Below are positions 14,681 to 20,255 of a DNA stretch of 26,252 bases, one piece after another. The stretch is from positions 1-26,252 of the forward strand of contig CAZQDQ010000003.1 of the NCBI GenBank assembly GCA_964592455.1, in the 5' to 3' direction. How positions within the stretch are numbered: position 1 is the first letter of the stretch; every line of letters begins with the position of its first letter. The stretch comes from MFAQ01 sp964592455 (GTDB lineage Bacteria; Patescibacteriota; Microgenomatia; UBA1400; MFAQ01). Made by a program: the position numbers and the translations under genes. The notes below the pieces were generated by a model. The model was not told where the DNA came from and made no database searches. It saw nothing but the letters and a program-made list of their open reading frames with translations.

Positions 14681-14998
14681 ATGTTCAAAGCGAAAAATAC
14701 ATTGCCTGTCTTATTAATCCTCTTGCTTGGATTCTGGTTTTACTGGTCTCAAATTAGGGTCATAAACATAAGAAGAAGTTGTTACCTGCAAGTTTTTACT
14801 CCCAAACCAGAAAACGCTATCTGGTCCAAAGGGAAAGTTTGGAGAATTCTCTATCCCGCCTATGATCCTGCCAAAGGCGACAGATCTCAGTACGGTTTTT
14901 GGGGCTGGGGATATCCACCAGCAGACAATGAGTACATAAACTACAAACAATGTCTCATTTGGAATGGTATAACCAACTCCATGTTAGATTTAAACTAA
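14681..14998 (+). CDS. Membrane-anchored hypothetical protein (105 aa)
   Basis: An N-terminal hydrophobic segment (about residues 8-23, LPVLLILLLGFWFYW) with basic residues before it should be a signal anchor. The rest is an extracytoplasmic, aromatic-rich domain (FWGWGYPPADNEYINY) with two Cys (in RRSCYL and KQCLIW) that could form a disulfide. No family is recognised. No Shine-Dalgarno; a -10-like TAAGAT lies 6 nt upstream. Its stop is 2 nt from the stop of the convergent MazG-like gene. Confidence 0.6.
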   Translation: MFKAKNTLPVLLILLLGFWFYWSQIRVINIRRSCYLQVFTPKPENAIWSKGKVWRILYPAYDPAKGDRSQYGFWGWGYPPADNEYINYKQCLIWNGITNSMLDLN

Positions 14999-15000
14999 AA

Positions 15001-15300
15001 TCAATCTACTTTGCTCCAGCTTCGTTTTTTGTTTATCTCCTCTTTTTCCCAGTAAGACTCTTCCAAGTCAATATCAAACCTATTAGCCACATCCAAAATA
15101 TAACTTAAAATATCAGCTAGTTCGTGCCCTAATTCATATTTATCAGAAGATTTGTCAACCCTAGAATTCATTAACTGCCTCGCCGCTTTTGCTGCCTCCC
15201 CGACCTCCTCAGATAAGTACATAAACAACTCTGGCACTGTTGTTTCTTCCCACCCTCTCTCTTTGTTTATTTTCTTTATATGTTCTTGTAATTTTTTCAT
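15001..15300 (-). CDS. MazG-like nucleotide pyrophosphohydrolase
   Basis: The 99-aa protein has the all-alpha NTP pyrophosphatase signature: LSEEVGEAAKAAR (EExxE metal site) followed by GHELADILSYIL (ExxD site). Single-domain MazG-like enzymes hydrolyse non-canonical (d)NTPs to the monophosphate. Size matches the short family (about 95-115 aa). Its ATG lies 4 nt after the stop of the upstream 224-aa gene, so the two are probably one operon. It may clean the nucleotide pool or support a DNA- or RNA-related function of the partner. Confidence 0.85.
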   Translation of the reverse strand: MKKLQEHIKKINKERGWEETTVPELFMYLSEEVGEAAKAARQLMNSRVDKSSDKYELGHELADILSYILDVANRFDIDLEESYWEKEEINKKRSWSKVD

Positions 15301-15304
15301 ACAT

Positions 15305-15979
15305 TTAATCTTCTACTTCTGTCCACTTCTTAATTCTCTGTTTTGCAGACATATTAATTTCGTCAAACAAACATTCTTCCAAAAAGTCTATTGACCACTC
15401 ATCCCATTTATCTCCTTGTTGCTCATAGTCAATTCTTGCCCTTTCTATCATTCCTTCTTCCAATGATTCAACAACCCAACAAATATAGTCATGTGGATAC
15501 TCGTTGTCATCTTTCCCTAATAAGTATTTTCCCCCAAAATGTTCCCTTAACGTTTTAGCTTCTTCCGCTAAAGCATCCTTCGAATATTTTTCCCTAATAA
15601 AAATTCTCATTTTTTTCTGATTCTGTTCATAAGTCTCAATAATAATTTCCATTTGCCATTTCTTATCCGTCTCTGTTTCAATTTCTCTCAAGATTTTTTT
15701 CGCCTCCTCTATTGGATCTTTGGTTTGAATTGCCGTAAACTTTGCATCAGGCTGAAATTCTGTCTTAGTCAGAGTAACTTGAGGAAAATATTCTTGAAAA
15801 CCTCTATCTTCCAATTCTTCTATCTTTTCCTTATAGTCATCTTTGTCTAATTTTCCTTCTGTCCAAGCTTCAAAGTCAACTTTTGAGAACCTTCCATCGG
15901 CCTCAAAAAACACCATGCTAGGGTACACCGGTTGATTTTTGGTTTCCAAAGCAGAACCAAATAGATTTTCATTACTCAT
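15305..15979 (-). CDS. Hypothetical acidic cytoplasmic protein (224 aa)
   Basis: No family recognised. The protein is strongly charged, with many Glu/Lys and helical heptad-like stretches (DDYKEKIEELEDRGFQEYF, then DPIEEAKKILREIETETDKK) and no signal or membrane segment. I use the ATG at 15977-15979: the longer frame (to 16153) only reads back through tRNA-Ser(CGA). This ATG lies 2 nt after the encoded CCA of that tRNA with no Shine-Dalgarno, so the mature mRNA could begin almost at the start codon. It forms an operon with the MazG-like gene. Confidence 0.65.
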   Translation of the reverse strand: MSNENLFGSALETKNQPVYPSMVFFEADGRFSKVDFEAWTEGKLDKDDYKEKIEELEDRGFQEYFPQVTLTKTEFQPDAKFTAIQTKDPIEEAKKILREIETETDKKWQMEIIIETYEQNQKKMRIFIREKYSKDALAEEAKTLREHFGGKYLLGKDDNEYPHDYICWVVESLEEGMIERARIDYEQQGDKWDEWSIDFLEECLFDEINMSAKQRIKKWTEVED

Positions 15980-15981
15980 AT

Positions 15982-16067
15982 TGGCGGAGGGTACAGGAGT
16001 CGAACCTGTTATCCCAAAAAGGGAATTGGTTTTCGAAACCAACGCATTACCGCCCTGCCCACCCTCC
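15982..16067 (-). tRNA. trnS(cga): tRNA-Ser(CGA), CCA encoded
   Basis: Class II tRNA with acceptor GGAGGGT / ACCCTCC, discriminator G, encoded CCA, anticodon stem TTGGT / ACCAA with loop TTCGAAA (anticodon CGA at 16033-16035), a variable arm TTCCC-TTTTT-GGGA, and T-arm ACAGG-TTCGACT-CCTGT. Reads UCG. Confidence 0.95.
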
Positions 16068-16109
16068 CGAAGGCCCTTCCGTAGCCTTGGCAAAGGAGGG
16101 CAAACTTCG
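16068..16109. repeat. Palindromic spacer between tRNA-Arg and tRNA-Ser(CGA)
   Basis: The 42-bp spacer folds into nested stems: CGAAG / CTTCG at the ends, then GCCCTTCC / GGAGGGC, then CCTT-GGCA-AAGG. It fills the whole gap between the two tRNA genes and resembles REP-type palindromes common in many bacteria. It may help separate the tRNA precursors. Confidence 0.45.
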
Positions 16110-16111
16110 TG

Positions 16112-16185
16112 TGCGTCCGGCAGGATTCGAACCTGCGACCCCCAGCTCCGCAAGCTAGTGCTCTATCCAACTGAGCTACGAACGC
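16112..16185 (-). tRNA. trnR(gcg): tRNA-Arg(GCG)
   Basis: Class I tRNA with acceptor GCGTTCG / CGGACGC (one G-U pair), D-arm GCTC-AGTTGGATA-GAGC with A20 (Arg identity element), anticodon stem CTAGC / GCTGG, loop TTGCGGA (anticodon GCG at 16149-16151), T-arm GCAGG-TTCGAAT-CCTGC and discriminator A. CCA not encoded. Most bacteria read CGY with anticodon ACG (inosine); here G34 is used. Confidence 0.93.
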
Positions 16186-16211
16186 ATGGGTATATTTTAC
16201 CTCAACTCTAC

Positions 16212-16706
16212 TCACTCTAGGGGAACCTTATCCGCAAGCCATTTAGTAAACCTATCCATGGCTGTTGGCTCTGGCACCATATATGGTACCACCTTCTCTA
16301 ATTCACTTTTTATTTTCTCTTCCAAATCACTATTAATCACGAATACCACATGCCACGGTGAGTCAACCAAATTAATTCTCAAAAGTCTCGTCCCCCACTT
16401 TGTCTCCAACCAAAAATTACTCATCCTCTGATAGTCATAAAACTTATTTACAGACCTCAAACCCCAGGTGGTCATAGTGTTTTTTGTTATTATTGGCTCT
16501 GTTTTATTCATTGCCCAAAGCATAAACACCAAGGCCCAAACCACAATAACAGGCATTACTCCCTCAATAAAAAACAAGATTACCGACACCAAAAAAGCAA
16601 TAACTATTACCGAGCTATAAAACTCTCTACTCCACACTTTGTGCGGCCTATCATACGACTCCCATTCAAAAATAATTTTTTCCTTCAAATCACCGCTTTC
16701 ATTCAC
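16212..16706 (-). CDS. Membrane protein with two helices (164 aa, hypothetical)
   Basis: The N-terminal ~28 residues are soluble (FEWESYDRPHKVWSREFY), followed by a helical hairpin (about residues 32-67) and a soluble C-terminal domain (about 75-164) that looks alpha/beta (YQRMSNFWLETKWGTRLL then PWHVVFVINSDLEEKIKSEL). This plan resembles small bacterial PH-like membrane proteins, but I see no diagnostic motif. It lies upstream of tRNA-Arg on the same strand, 26 nt away, so they may share a transcript. Confidence 0.6.
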   Translation of the reverse strand: MNESGDLKEKIIFEWESYDRPHKVWSREFYSSVIVIAFLVSVILFFIEGVMPVIVVWALVFMLWAMNKTEPIITKNTMTTWGLRSVNKFYDYQRMSNFWLETKWGTRLLRINLVDSPWHVVFVINSDLEEKIKSELEKVVPYMVPEPTAMDRFTKWLADKVPLE

Positions 16707-16760
16707 AAAACAATCTTAGCATAAGCACTCTAGATGAGTGTGCAACTGTCTCTATTTTCG

Positions 16761-16796
16761 ATAAAAATCGCCCCTGAGGATTTCTCCATCAGGGGC
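16761..16796 (-). terminator. Rho-independent terminator of the 169-aa gene
   Basis: On the minus strand, an 8-bp GC-rich stem GCCCCTGA / TCAGGGGC with an 11-nt loop is followed by a T-rich tail. Only 8 nt separate it from the stop codon. Confidence 0.85.
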
Positions 16797-16804
16797 ACAT
16801 TTAA

Positions 16805-17314
16805 TCATTTTCCGCAGGTCAATACATGTGGGGAAAAATTGTCATCCATATCGTGGAAGTTATAACCGATATAGTTCCAGCGAGGGCCTTTTTTGTCCGT
16901 AGACCAACTATACGCAAGCACTTCCTCATAAGTCGTAAGGCCGGACGGTGCACAAACGGTCACATAAGTGACCGCAATACCAAGATCAGAATCACCATCA
17001 CTTGTACCGTTGTGGTTTGATCCATCAAAGCCTCGCAATGAGTTTTCGACCACTCTAACTTCAGTGTCAAAGTCAGGAATGATGTCCCAACCACCGCCTA
17101 CCGACTCCTTGGATGCAACTGAAATTACGTAGACAGAATATACGTCGTCAGGATTCGTCCACGGCCCAACAACCTTCTGAATAACGTAACTTCCTCCAAT
17201 GCCATTTCCTTGTCCTGCTACAAGCACATGGCTAGCAGTATAGCTTGTGACAAAGTTGTAAACTACAAGGGCAGCTATCACCGCCAGAAAAGTACCCCAA
17301 AAGGTTTTGTTCAT
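16805..17314 (-). CDS. Membrane-anchored/secreted hypothetical protein (169 aa)
   Basis: The N-terminal hydrophobic segment (FLAVIAALVVYNFV, about residues 9-22) should act as a signal anchor. The rest is extracytoplasmic, rich in Gly, Asp, Ser and Asn (DGSNHNGTSDGDSDLG near residue 97), with two Cys (TVCAPSG and a C-terminal LTCGK). No family recognised. The gene has GAGGAG 7 nt before the ATG, a near-perfect promoter and its own strong terminator. Its DNA is visibly higher in GC, with more balanced codon use than its neighbours, which suggests recent acquisition or selection for high expression. Confidence 0.65.
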   Translation of the reverse strand: MNKTFWGTFLAVIAALVVYNFVTSYTASHVLVAGQGNGIGGSYVIQKVVGPWTNPDDVYSVYVISVASKESVGGGWDIIPDFDTEVRVVENSLRGFDGSNHNGTSDGDSDLGIAVTYVTVCAPSGLTTYEEVLAYSWSTDKKGPRWNYIGYNFHDMDDNFSPHVLTCGK

Positions 17315-17353
17315 TGCTTATCTCCTCGTTTAAAGAACTTAGAAAGTGTAGCA

Positions 17354-17367
17354 AGGCTAAATAGCCT
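17354..17367 (-). promoter_or_regulatory. Hairpin in the 5' UTR of the 169-aa gene
   Basis: AGGCT-ATTT-AGCCT lies in the roughly 75-nt leader between the predicted start site and the Shine-Dalgarno. It could stabilise the mRNA or bind a regulator. Confidence 0.35.
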
Positions 17368-17395
17368 CAGCAGAATAAATTTCCTACATCGCGAA

Positions 17396-17424
17396 AGTAT
17401 ACCATAATTACCCATAAATGTCAA
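17396..17424 (-). promoter_or_regulatory. Sigma-70 promoter of the 169-aa gene
   Basis: On the minus strand a perfect TTGACA (17419-17424), 17-bp spacer and TATACT (17396-17401, 5/6). The predicted start near 17389 leaves a leader of about 75 nt. Confidence 0.75.
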
Positions 17425-17442
17425 TATTATAAGACAAAAACG

Positions 17443-17526
17443 CGGAGGCGGTGGGATTCGAACCCACGAGACCTTGTTAGGTCGCGGGTTAGCAACCCGC
17501 TCGAATAACCACTATCGGACGCCTCC
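17443..17526 (-). tRNA. trnS(gct): tRNA-Ser(GCT)
   Basis: Class II tRNA with acceptor GGAGGCG / CGCCTCC, discriminator G, anticodon stem GCGGG / CCCGC with loop TTGCTAA (anticodon GCT at 17491-17493), variable arm GACCT-AACA-AGGTC, and T-arm GTGGG-TTCGAAT-CCCAC. CCA not encoded. Reads AGC and AGU, the normal bacterial decoder of these codons. Confidence 0.95.
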
Positions 17527-17537
17527 AACAAGCTTTT

Positions 17538-17573
17538 ATTTTATCAGCTTTCAGCCTCGCTGAATGGTAAAAT
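17538..17573. promoter_or_regulatory. Divergent tRNA promoter region with inverted repeat
   Basis: TAAAAT boxes occur on both strands, 17538-17543 (minus, 11 nt before tRNA-Ser(GCT)) and 17568-17573 (plus, 9 nt before tRNA-Ser(TGA)). Between them lies TTCAGC-CTC-GCTGAA (17550-17564). The near-symmetry suggests a shared divergent promoter for serine tRNAs. The -35 boxes are poor. Confidence 0.45.
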
Positions 17574-17582
17574 ATGATGCAC

Positions 17583-17664
17583 GGAGAGTGGGCAGGACGG
17601 TAATGCGCTAGTCTTGAAAACTAGTGGGAGCAATCCCTAACAGGTTCGACCCCTGTACTCTCCG
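17583..17664 (+). tRNA. trnS(tga): tRNA-Ser(TGA)
   Basis: Class II tRNA with acceptor GGAGAGT / ACTCTCC, discriminator G, anticodon stem CTAGT / ACTAG with loop CTTGAAA (anticodon TGA at 17615-17617), a variable arm GGGAGCAATCCC, and T-arm ACAGG-TTCGACC-CCTGT. CCA not encoded. Reads UCA and UCG, perhaps all UCN. Confidence 0.95.
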
Positions 17665-17670
17665 CTTTTT

Positions 17671-17757
17671 GGAGAGGTCGCATAGTGGTCTAGTGCAGAA
17701 GTTTACTAAACTTCCGTGAGATAAAACTCACCCAGGGTTCGAATCCCTGCCTCTCCG
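17671..17757 (+). tRNA. tRNA-Ser-like gene with anticodon ACT
   Basis: A complete class II cloverleaf starting 6 nt after tRNA-Ser(TGA): acceptor GGAGAGG / CCTCTCC, D-arm like the other Ser tRNAs (GCATAGTGGTCTAGTGC), anticodon stem GAAGT / ACTTC, loop TTACTAA (anticodon ACT at 17705-17707), variable arm GTGAG / CTCAC, T-arm CAGGG-TTCGAAT-CCCTG and discriminator G. The Ser identity features (long variable arm, G73) are intact. Anticodon ACU is very unusual; AGY codons are already served by the GCT tRNA nearby. It could be a true minor isoacceptor or a recent variant losing function. CCA not encoded. Confidence 0.85.
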
Positions 17758-17760
17758 CAA

Positions 17761-17793
17761 CTAACTATTTTGCCCTTGCGGCAAAAAAGTTAG
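17761..17793 (+). other. Strong hairpin after tRNA-Ser(ACT)
   Basis: A 14-bp stem with one mismatch, CTAACTATTTTGCC / GGCAAAAAAGTTAG, and a 5-nt loop begins 3 nt after the tRNA. There is no T-tract after it, so it is not a standard terminator; it could protect or bound the tRNA precursor. Confidence 0.55.
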
Positions 17794-17803
17794 CTTGCTT
17801 CGT

Positions 17804-17886
17804 GGGGTTCAAGAGCCGGAAGCGTGACTGACGCTGAGGCAGGCCTTGAGAAAATTTCAGCAGAAATTTATCGAAAGGCGAATCCC
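17804..17886 (+). repeat. Structured element A (family A/B), with a copy of the tRNA 3' end
   Basis: The outer arms GGGGTTC / GAATCCC enclose two hairpins: AGCGT-GACTG-ACGCT (17821-17835) and AAATTTC-AGCA-GAAATTT (17852-17869), separated by GAGGCAGGCCTTGAG. Element B near tmRNA has the same plan. The right end extends into a 17-nt exact copy (17879-17895) of the 3' T-arm and acceptor strand of tRNA-Ser(ACT) (17740-17756). Confidence 0.7.
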
Positions 17887-17945
17887 TGCCTCTCCACCAG
17901 AATTGCTATATAATTTCCCCACCTGAACCTTACAAAGGAGAAAAA

Positions 17946-18551
17946 ATGCCCTGTTTTTTTTGTAATTTTTAAAAAATTAAAGACAGAACAATAGCGACCA
18001 TTGAAGGGTTTAACATTGTTGCCTCCCTTGGGCAAATAACCAACGGTGGCTATTTGCTCGTTATCCCCAAAAAGCACACAGCTTGTCTTGGAGCTCTCAA
18101 TAAACCACAAGCAGCAAATTTGGACCATCTTACTCACGAACTTATCACTATTCTAGAAGATGAATACCATCACAATGTTACTTTTTTTGAACACGGCGTT
18201 GTTGGTCAAACTATAAACCACGCCCACCTTCACATTTTCCCTGCCAAAATCAGCCTTAAATTTCAAATTGAAAAAGATTTCCCAGAATCGAAAATTGAAG
18301 CTATCGAAAACTTTAGTGAATTTCGAAAAAAATACAGATCTATTAGACTCCCCTATCTTCTCTGGTCAACTCCAAGCAACGAAACTTTGGTATGCTGGAA
18401 TCCACCAGCTAAACCTGAGTATCTTCGCTTACTTACTGCCAACTTGCTAAACGTCCCCGAAAGAGGTAGTTGGAAAAATATGGACCCTCTACTGGATAAG
18501 AGGTTAGCAAATGAAACTATTGCAAAACTCGGCCCCACATTTATTCCCTAA
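17946..18551 (+). pseudogene. HIT-family protein gene with in-frame TAA at codon 9
   Basis: The frame from a strong AAAGGAG Shine-Dalgarno and ATG reads MPCFFCNF, then TAA (17970-17972), then continues in the same frame as KIKDRTIATIEGFNIVASLG and a full HIT domain: GGYLLVIPKKH, then HAHLHIFP (histidine triad) near residue 99. Restored, it has 201 aa with an N-terminal CxxC as in HIT hydrolases and a C-terminal extension. HIT proteins hydrolyse nucleotide-phosphate bonds (for example Ap4A or AMP conjugates). No good start codon lies after the stop until a TTG at 18054, inside the domain. Either a single-base nonsense mutation, an assembly error, or readthrough; the rest of the gene shows no decay. 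Confidence 0.7.
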
Positions 18552-18568
18552 AAAAAAAGAGAGGTTCT

Positions 18569-18871
18569 ATGAGTCAAACACCAAAAGTGCTTATAAGTAT
18601 GCAGTCTTATTGGGTCGGCTTCCACTCAATTCATCTAGACAACCACACCTTTATTGGCCAACTGATTAATCTATTACTTGAAAACAAAAGTGACAGGAGG
18701 GTTTATATCATTTTGCACGAAGATGCAATCAGAGCCACAGGCCTTTGGACACTAGAAGAAGCAATTAGTGTTGCTAAAAGGCTAACTATTGGTGAAGATG
18801 GCAATTTCACAGATCCAAAACAAAACAAGTACCTTCTTCGCTTACTTAAATTCTTTGGATATCTTAGCTAA
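18569..18871 (+). CDS. Hypothetical protein (100 aa)
   Basis: No family recognised. The protein has no membrane segment and alternates hydrophobic and charged residues in an alpha/beta-like way: PKVLISMQSYWVGF, then VYIILHEDAIRATG and TLEEAISVAKRL. A GAGAGG sequence precedes the ATG at suitable spacing, and the gene follows the HIT gene by 17 nt, so the two are probably co-transcribed. A strong terminator ends the unit. Confidence 0.65.
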   Translation: MSQTPKVLISMQSYWVGFHSIHLDNHTFIGQLINLLLENKSDRRVYIILHEDAIRATGLWTLEEAISVAKRLTIGEDGNFTDPKQNKYLLRLLKFFGYLS

Positions 18872-18894
18872 ACTCGGTCTATACCGAGTTTTTT
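18871..18894. terminator. Rho-independent terminator after the HIT / 100-aa unit
   Basis: An 8-bp stem AACTCGGT / ACCGAGTT with a 4-nt loop is followed by a T-run. It lies between the 100-aa gene and the convergent comF and could also slow leftward transcription. Confidence 0.8.
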
Positions 18895-19564
18895 AATGGG
18901 CCAAACAAAACCCCCAAACAACTTTAACCCCATGGTTCTTAAGTACTTTACAGCACTCACTCATACTGGCGCCGGTCGTAAACACATCATCAACCAATAA
19001 AACTTTCTTATCTTTTAAGTCAACTTTTCTTGCTTCATTTGAAATATCAAAAACACCTTTAACATTTAACAATCTCTCTTTTCTTTTTGTCATCTTCACC
19101 TGTTGCACTGTATTTTTCTTTCTTACCAACAATCTCTCACCAAGAACAAAAATCTGAGATCCAAGAACTTGAGCAATCAACTCCGCCTGATTAAACCCTC
19201 GCCAATTATATCTATAATAATGAAGTGGAACCGGCACTACATAGTCAAAACCAACCCCCACTTCTATTCTAATTTTCTCAAACAAACGAGGTATTAGATC
19301 TTTGTTAAAGTCATATTTAATTGCGTCTATTACTTTTCTAACGCTTGGGTCTCCATACTCAAACAAAGAAATCAACCCCTCCAGTTTATTTTTCCCTTTA
19401 CATATCTCGTGTGTCCATCCCATAATCGACTCTTCACCACAAACAGGGCAAATTTGACTTGCACCACTCAACTCCCTTTCACATAGATTACACAAAATCT
19501 CGTCCACCTTACCACAAATAGGGCAAAAATGGGGCAAGAAAAAATCAATTAAAGTCTCCAACAC
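18893..19564 (-). CDS. comF: ComF family protein (phosphoribosyltransferase-like)
   Basis: The 223-aa protein has a zinc-finger N-terminus with C14-x2-C17, C25-x2-C28 and C39-x2-C42. The C-terminal phosphoribosyltransferase fold has YVVPVPLHYYRYNWRGFNQAE (ComF-typical PVPLH and RGFNQ) and the PRPP loop VLLVDDVFTTGASM. ComF proteins act with DprA and ComEC in natural DNA uptake and are also found in non-competent bacteria, where they may take part in DNA repair. Length is normal (about 220-240 aa). It lies between a convergent terminator and the start of tmRNA in a single-gene unit. CPR bacteria often keep com genes, which fits DNA uptake for nucleotide supply. Confidence 0.92.
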   Translation of the reverse strand: MLETLIDFFLPHFCPICGKVDEILCNLCERELSGASQICPVCGEESIMGWTHEICKGKNKLEGLISLFEYGDPSVRKVIDAIKYDFNKDLIPRLFEKIRIEVGVGFDYVVPVPLHYYRYNWRGFNQAELIAQVLGSQIFVLGERLLVRKKNTVQQVKMTKRKERLLNVKGVFDISNEARKVDLKDKKVLLVDDVFTTGASMSECCKVLKNHGVKVVWGFCLAH

Positions 19565-19592
19565 AATTCATCTTATCTCAGCGCATTTAACC

Positions 19593-19627
19593 AATGTCCT
19601 CCTTGTTAAAAGGAAGATAAGGGGGAT
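19593..19627. repeat. Imperfect palindrome (REP-like) upstream of ssrA
   Basis: CCTCCTT and AAGGGGG arms with an inner CCTT / AAGG pairing occupy the gap between comF and the tmRNA promoter. It resembles dispersed REP-type sequences. No other feature is visible in 19565-19634. Confidence 0.3.
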
Positions 19628-19634
19628 TAAAAAC

Positions 19635-19663
19635 TTGATTTTACGCCGGAAACATGCTAACAT
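19635..19663 (+). promoter_or_regulatory. Putative promoter of ssrA
   Basis: TTGATT and TAACAT are separated by 17 bp. The -10 box ends 10 nt before the mature 5' end at 19674. Confidence 0.5.
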
Positions 19664-19673
19664 TATGGGACTT

Positions 19674-20068
19674 GGGGACGACAGGCTTCGATGAATTAGT
19701 TCATTTACAAGATGCAAGTCAGCTTTGGTCAAAGCTGTTAAAAAGACTAAATAACAACTGTCAACAAAGAAGACAAGTTACTTGGTTCCACCGTCTTCGG
19801 TGGCTCCAACTCTTACGCTGGTGCTTACGCTTTTGCCTAAGCCAAAGCCTAATGACGTTCTAAAAGTTATTGGATCCCAGGGTACTTTTAGGGCGAGTAA
19901 ACACTGGATTGAATGCTTTGAATTTGATTAATGTTCAAAGACTAATCTTTATTAATCAACCATAAGGTGTTCTTGTTTGCCTGAAGCCTTATGGAAAATC
20001 GGCAAAATAAACTTGTAGTATCTTTAAATCATCTAATTCAGACGTGGGTTCAATTCCCACCGTCTCCA
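19674..20068 (+). ncRNA. ssrA: tmRNA (transfer-messenger RNA)
   Basis: The two ends form a tRNA-Ala-like domain: acceptor GGGGACG (19674-19680) pairs with CGTCTCC (20061-20067, one G-U), the T-arm is GTGGG-TTCAATT-CCCAC and the discriminator is A (20068). CCA is not encoded. The tag frame, roughly 19763-19840, ends with GGSNSYAGAYAFA and TAA. The resume codon is probably AAC or the preceding GTC, giving about 25 residues. The hydrophobic AYAFA end fits a protease degron. With SmpB, tmRNA rescues stalled ribosomes and tags the incomplete protein. smpB is encoded in the opposite direction about 0.5 kb away. It is followed by a very strong terminator. Confidence 0.93.
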
Positions 20069-20070
20069 CA

Positions 20071-20111
20071 AAATAAATATCCCGCTTTTATGGCGGGATA
20101 TTTATTTTTTT
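20071..20111 (+). terminator. Strong Rho-independent terminator of ssrA
   Basis: A 15-bp stem AAATAAATATCCCGC / GCGGGATATTTATTT with a 7-nt loop is followed by a T-rich tail. Confidence 0.9.
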
Positions 20112-20119
20112 ATAATTAA

Positions 20120-20205
20120 GTGGGAATTGAAAGTCGGAGTCGCGACTGGCGACGAGGCCGGCCTTGAGGCAAACTCAGCAGAGTTTGACCGAGAGGAATT
20201 CCCAC
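20120..20205 (+). repeat. Structured element B (family A/B), with a copy of the tmRNA T-arm
   Basis: The outer arms GTGGGAATT / AATTCCCAC enclose two hairpins: GTCGC-GACTG-GCGAC (20139-20153) and CAAACTC-AGCA-GAGTTTG (20170-20187), separated by GAGGCCGGCCTTGAG. Compared with element A, loops and spacer are conserved while both stems change on both sides. The right end AATTCCCACC (20197-20206) copies 20052-20061 of the tmRNA. Confidence 0.7.
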
Positions 20206-20255
20206 CACAACGAGCAAGCTCCTACATATCAAGAACACAGAAATCGAAAGCTTTC

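Noticed and set aside
15939..16220. Open frame of 93 aa across the tRNA-Ser(CGA) and tRNA-Arg genes
   Set aside because: Again the antisense translation of tRNA genes; no gene signals.
17761..17793. Classical Rho-independent terminator after tRNA-Ser(ACT)
   Set aside because: The stem is strong but no T-tract follows, so it is listed only as a hairpin.
17970..17972. Genome-wide UAA or UGA recoding as explanation for the HIT gene
   Set aside because: TAA ends many intact genes here (epimerase, CBS, antiporter, comF) and TGA ends tdk, so a standard code is supported.
18054..18551. HIT gene starting at TTG 18054
   Set aside because: This start lies inside the HIT fold, has no Shine-Dalgarno, and would delete the conserved N-terminal strands; the real start signals are at 17934-17948.
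19654..19863. Open frame of 69 aa in the tmRNA region
   Set aside because: It overlaps the tmRNA in a frame different from the tag; no protein-like features.
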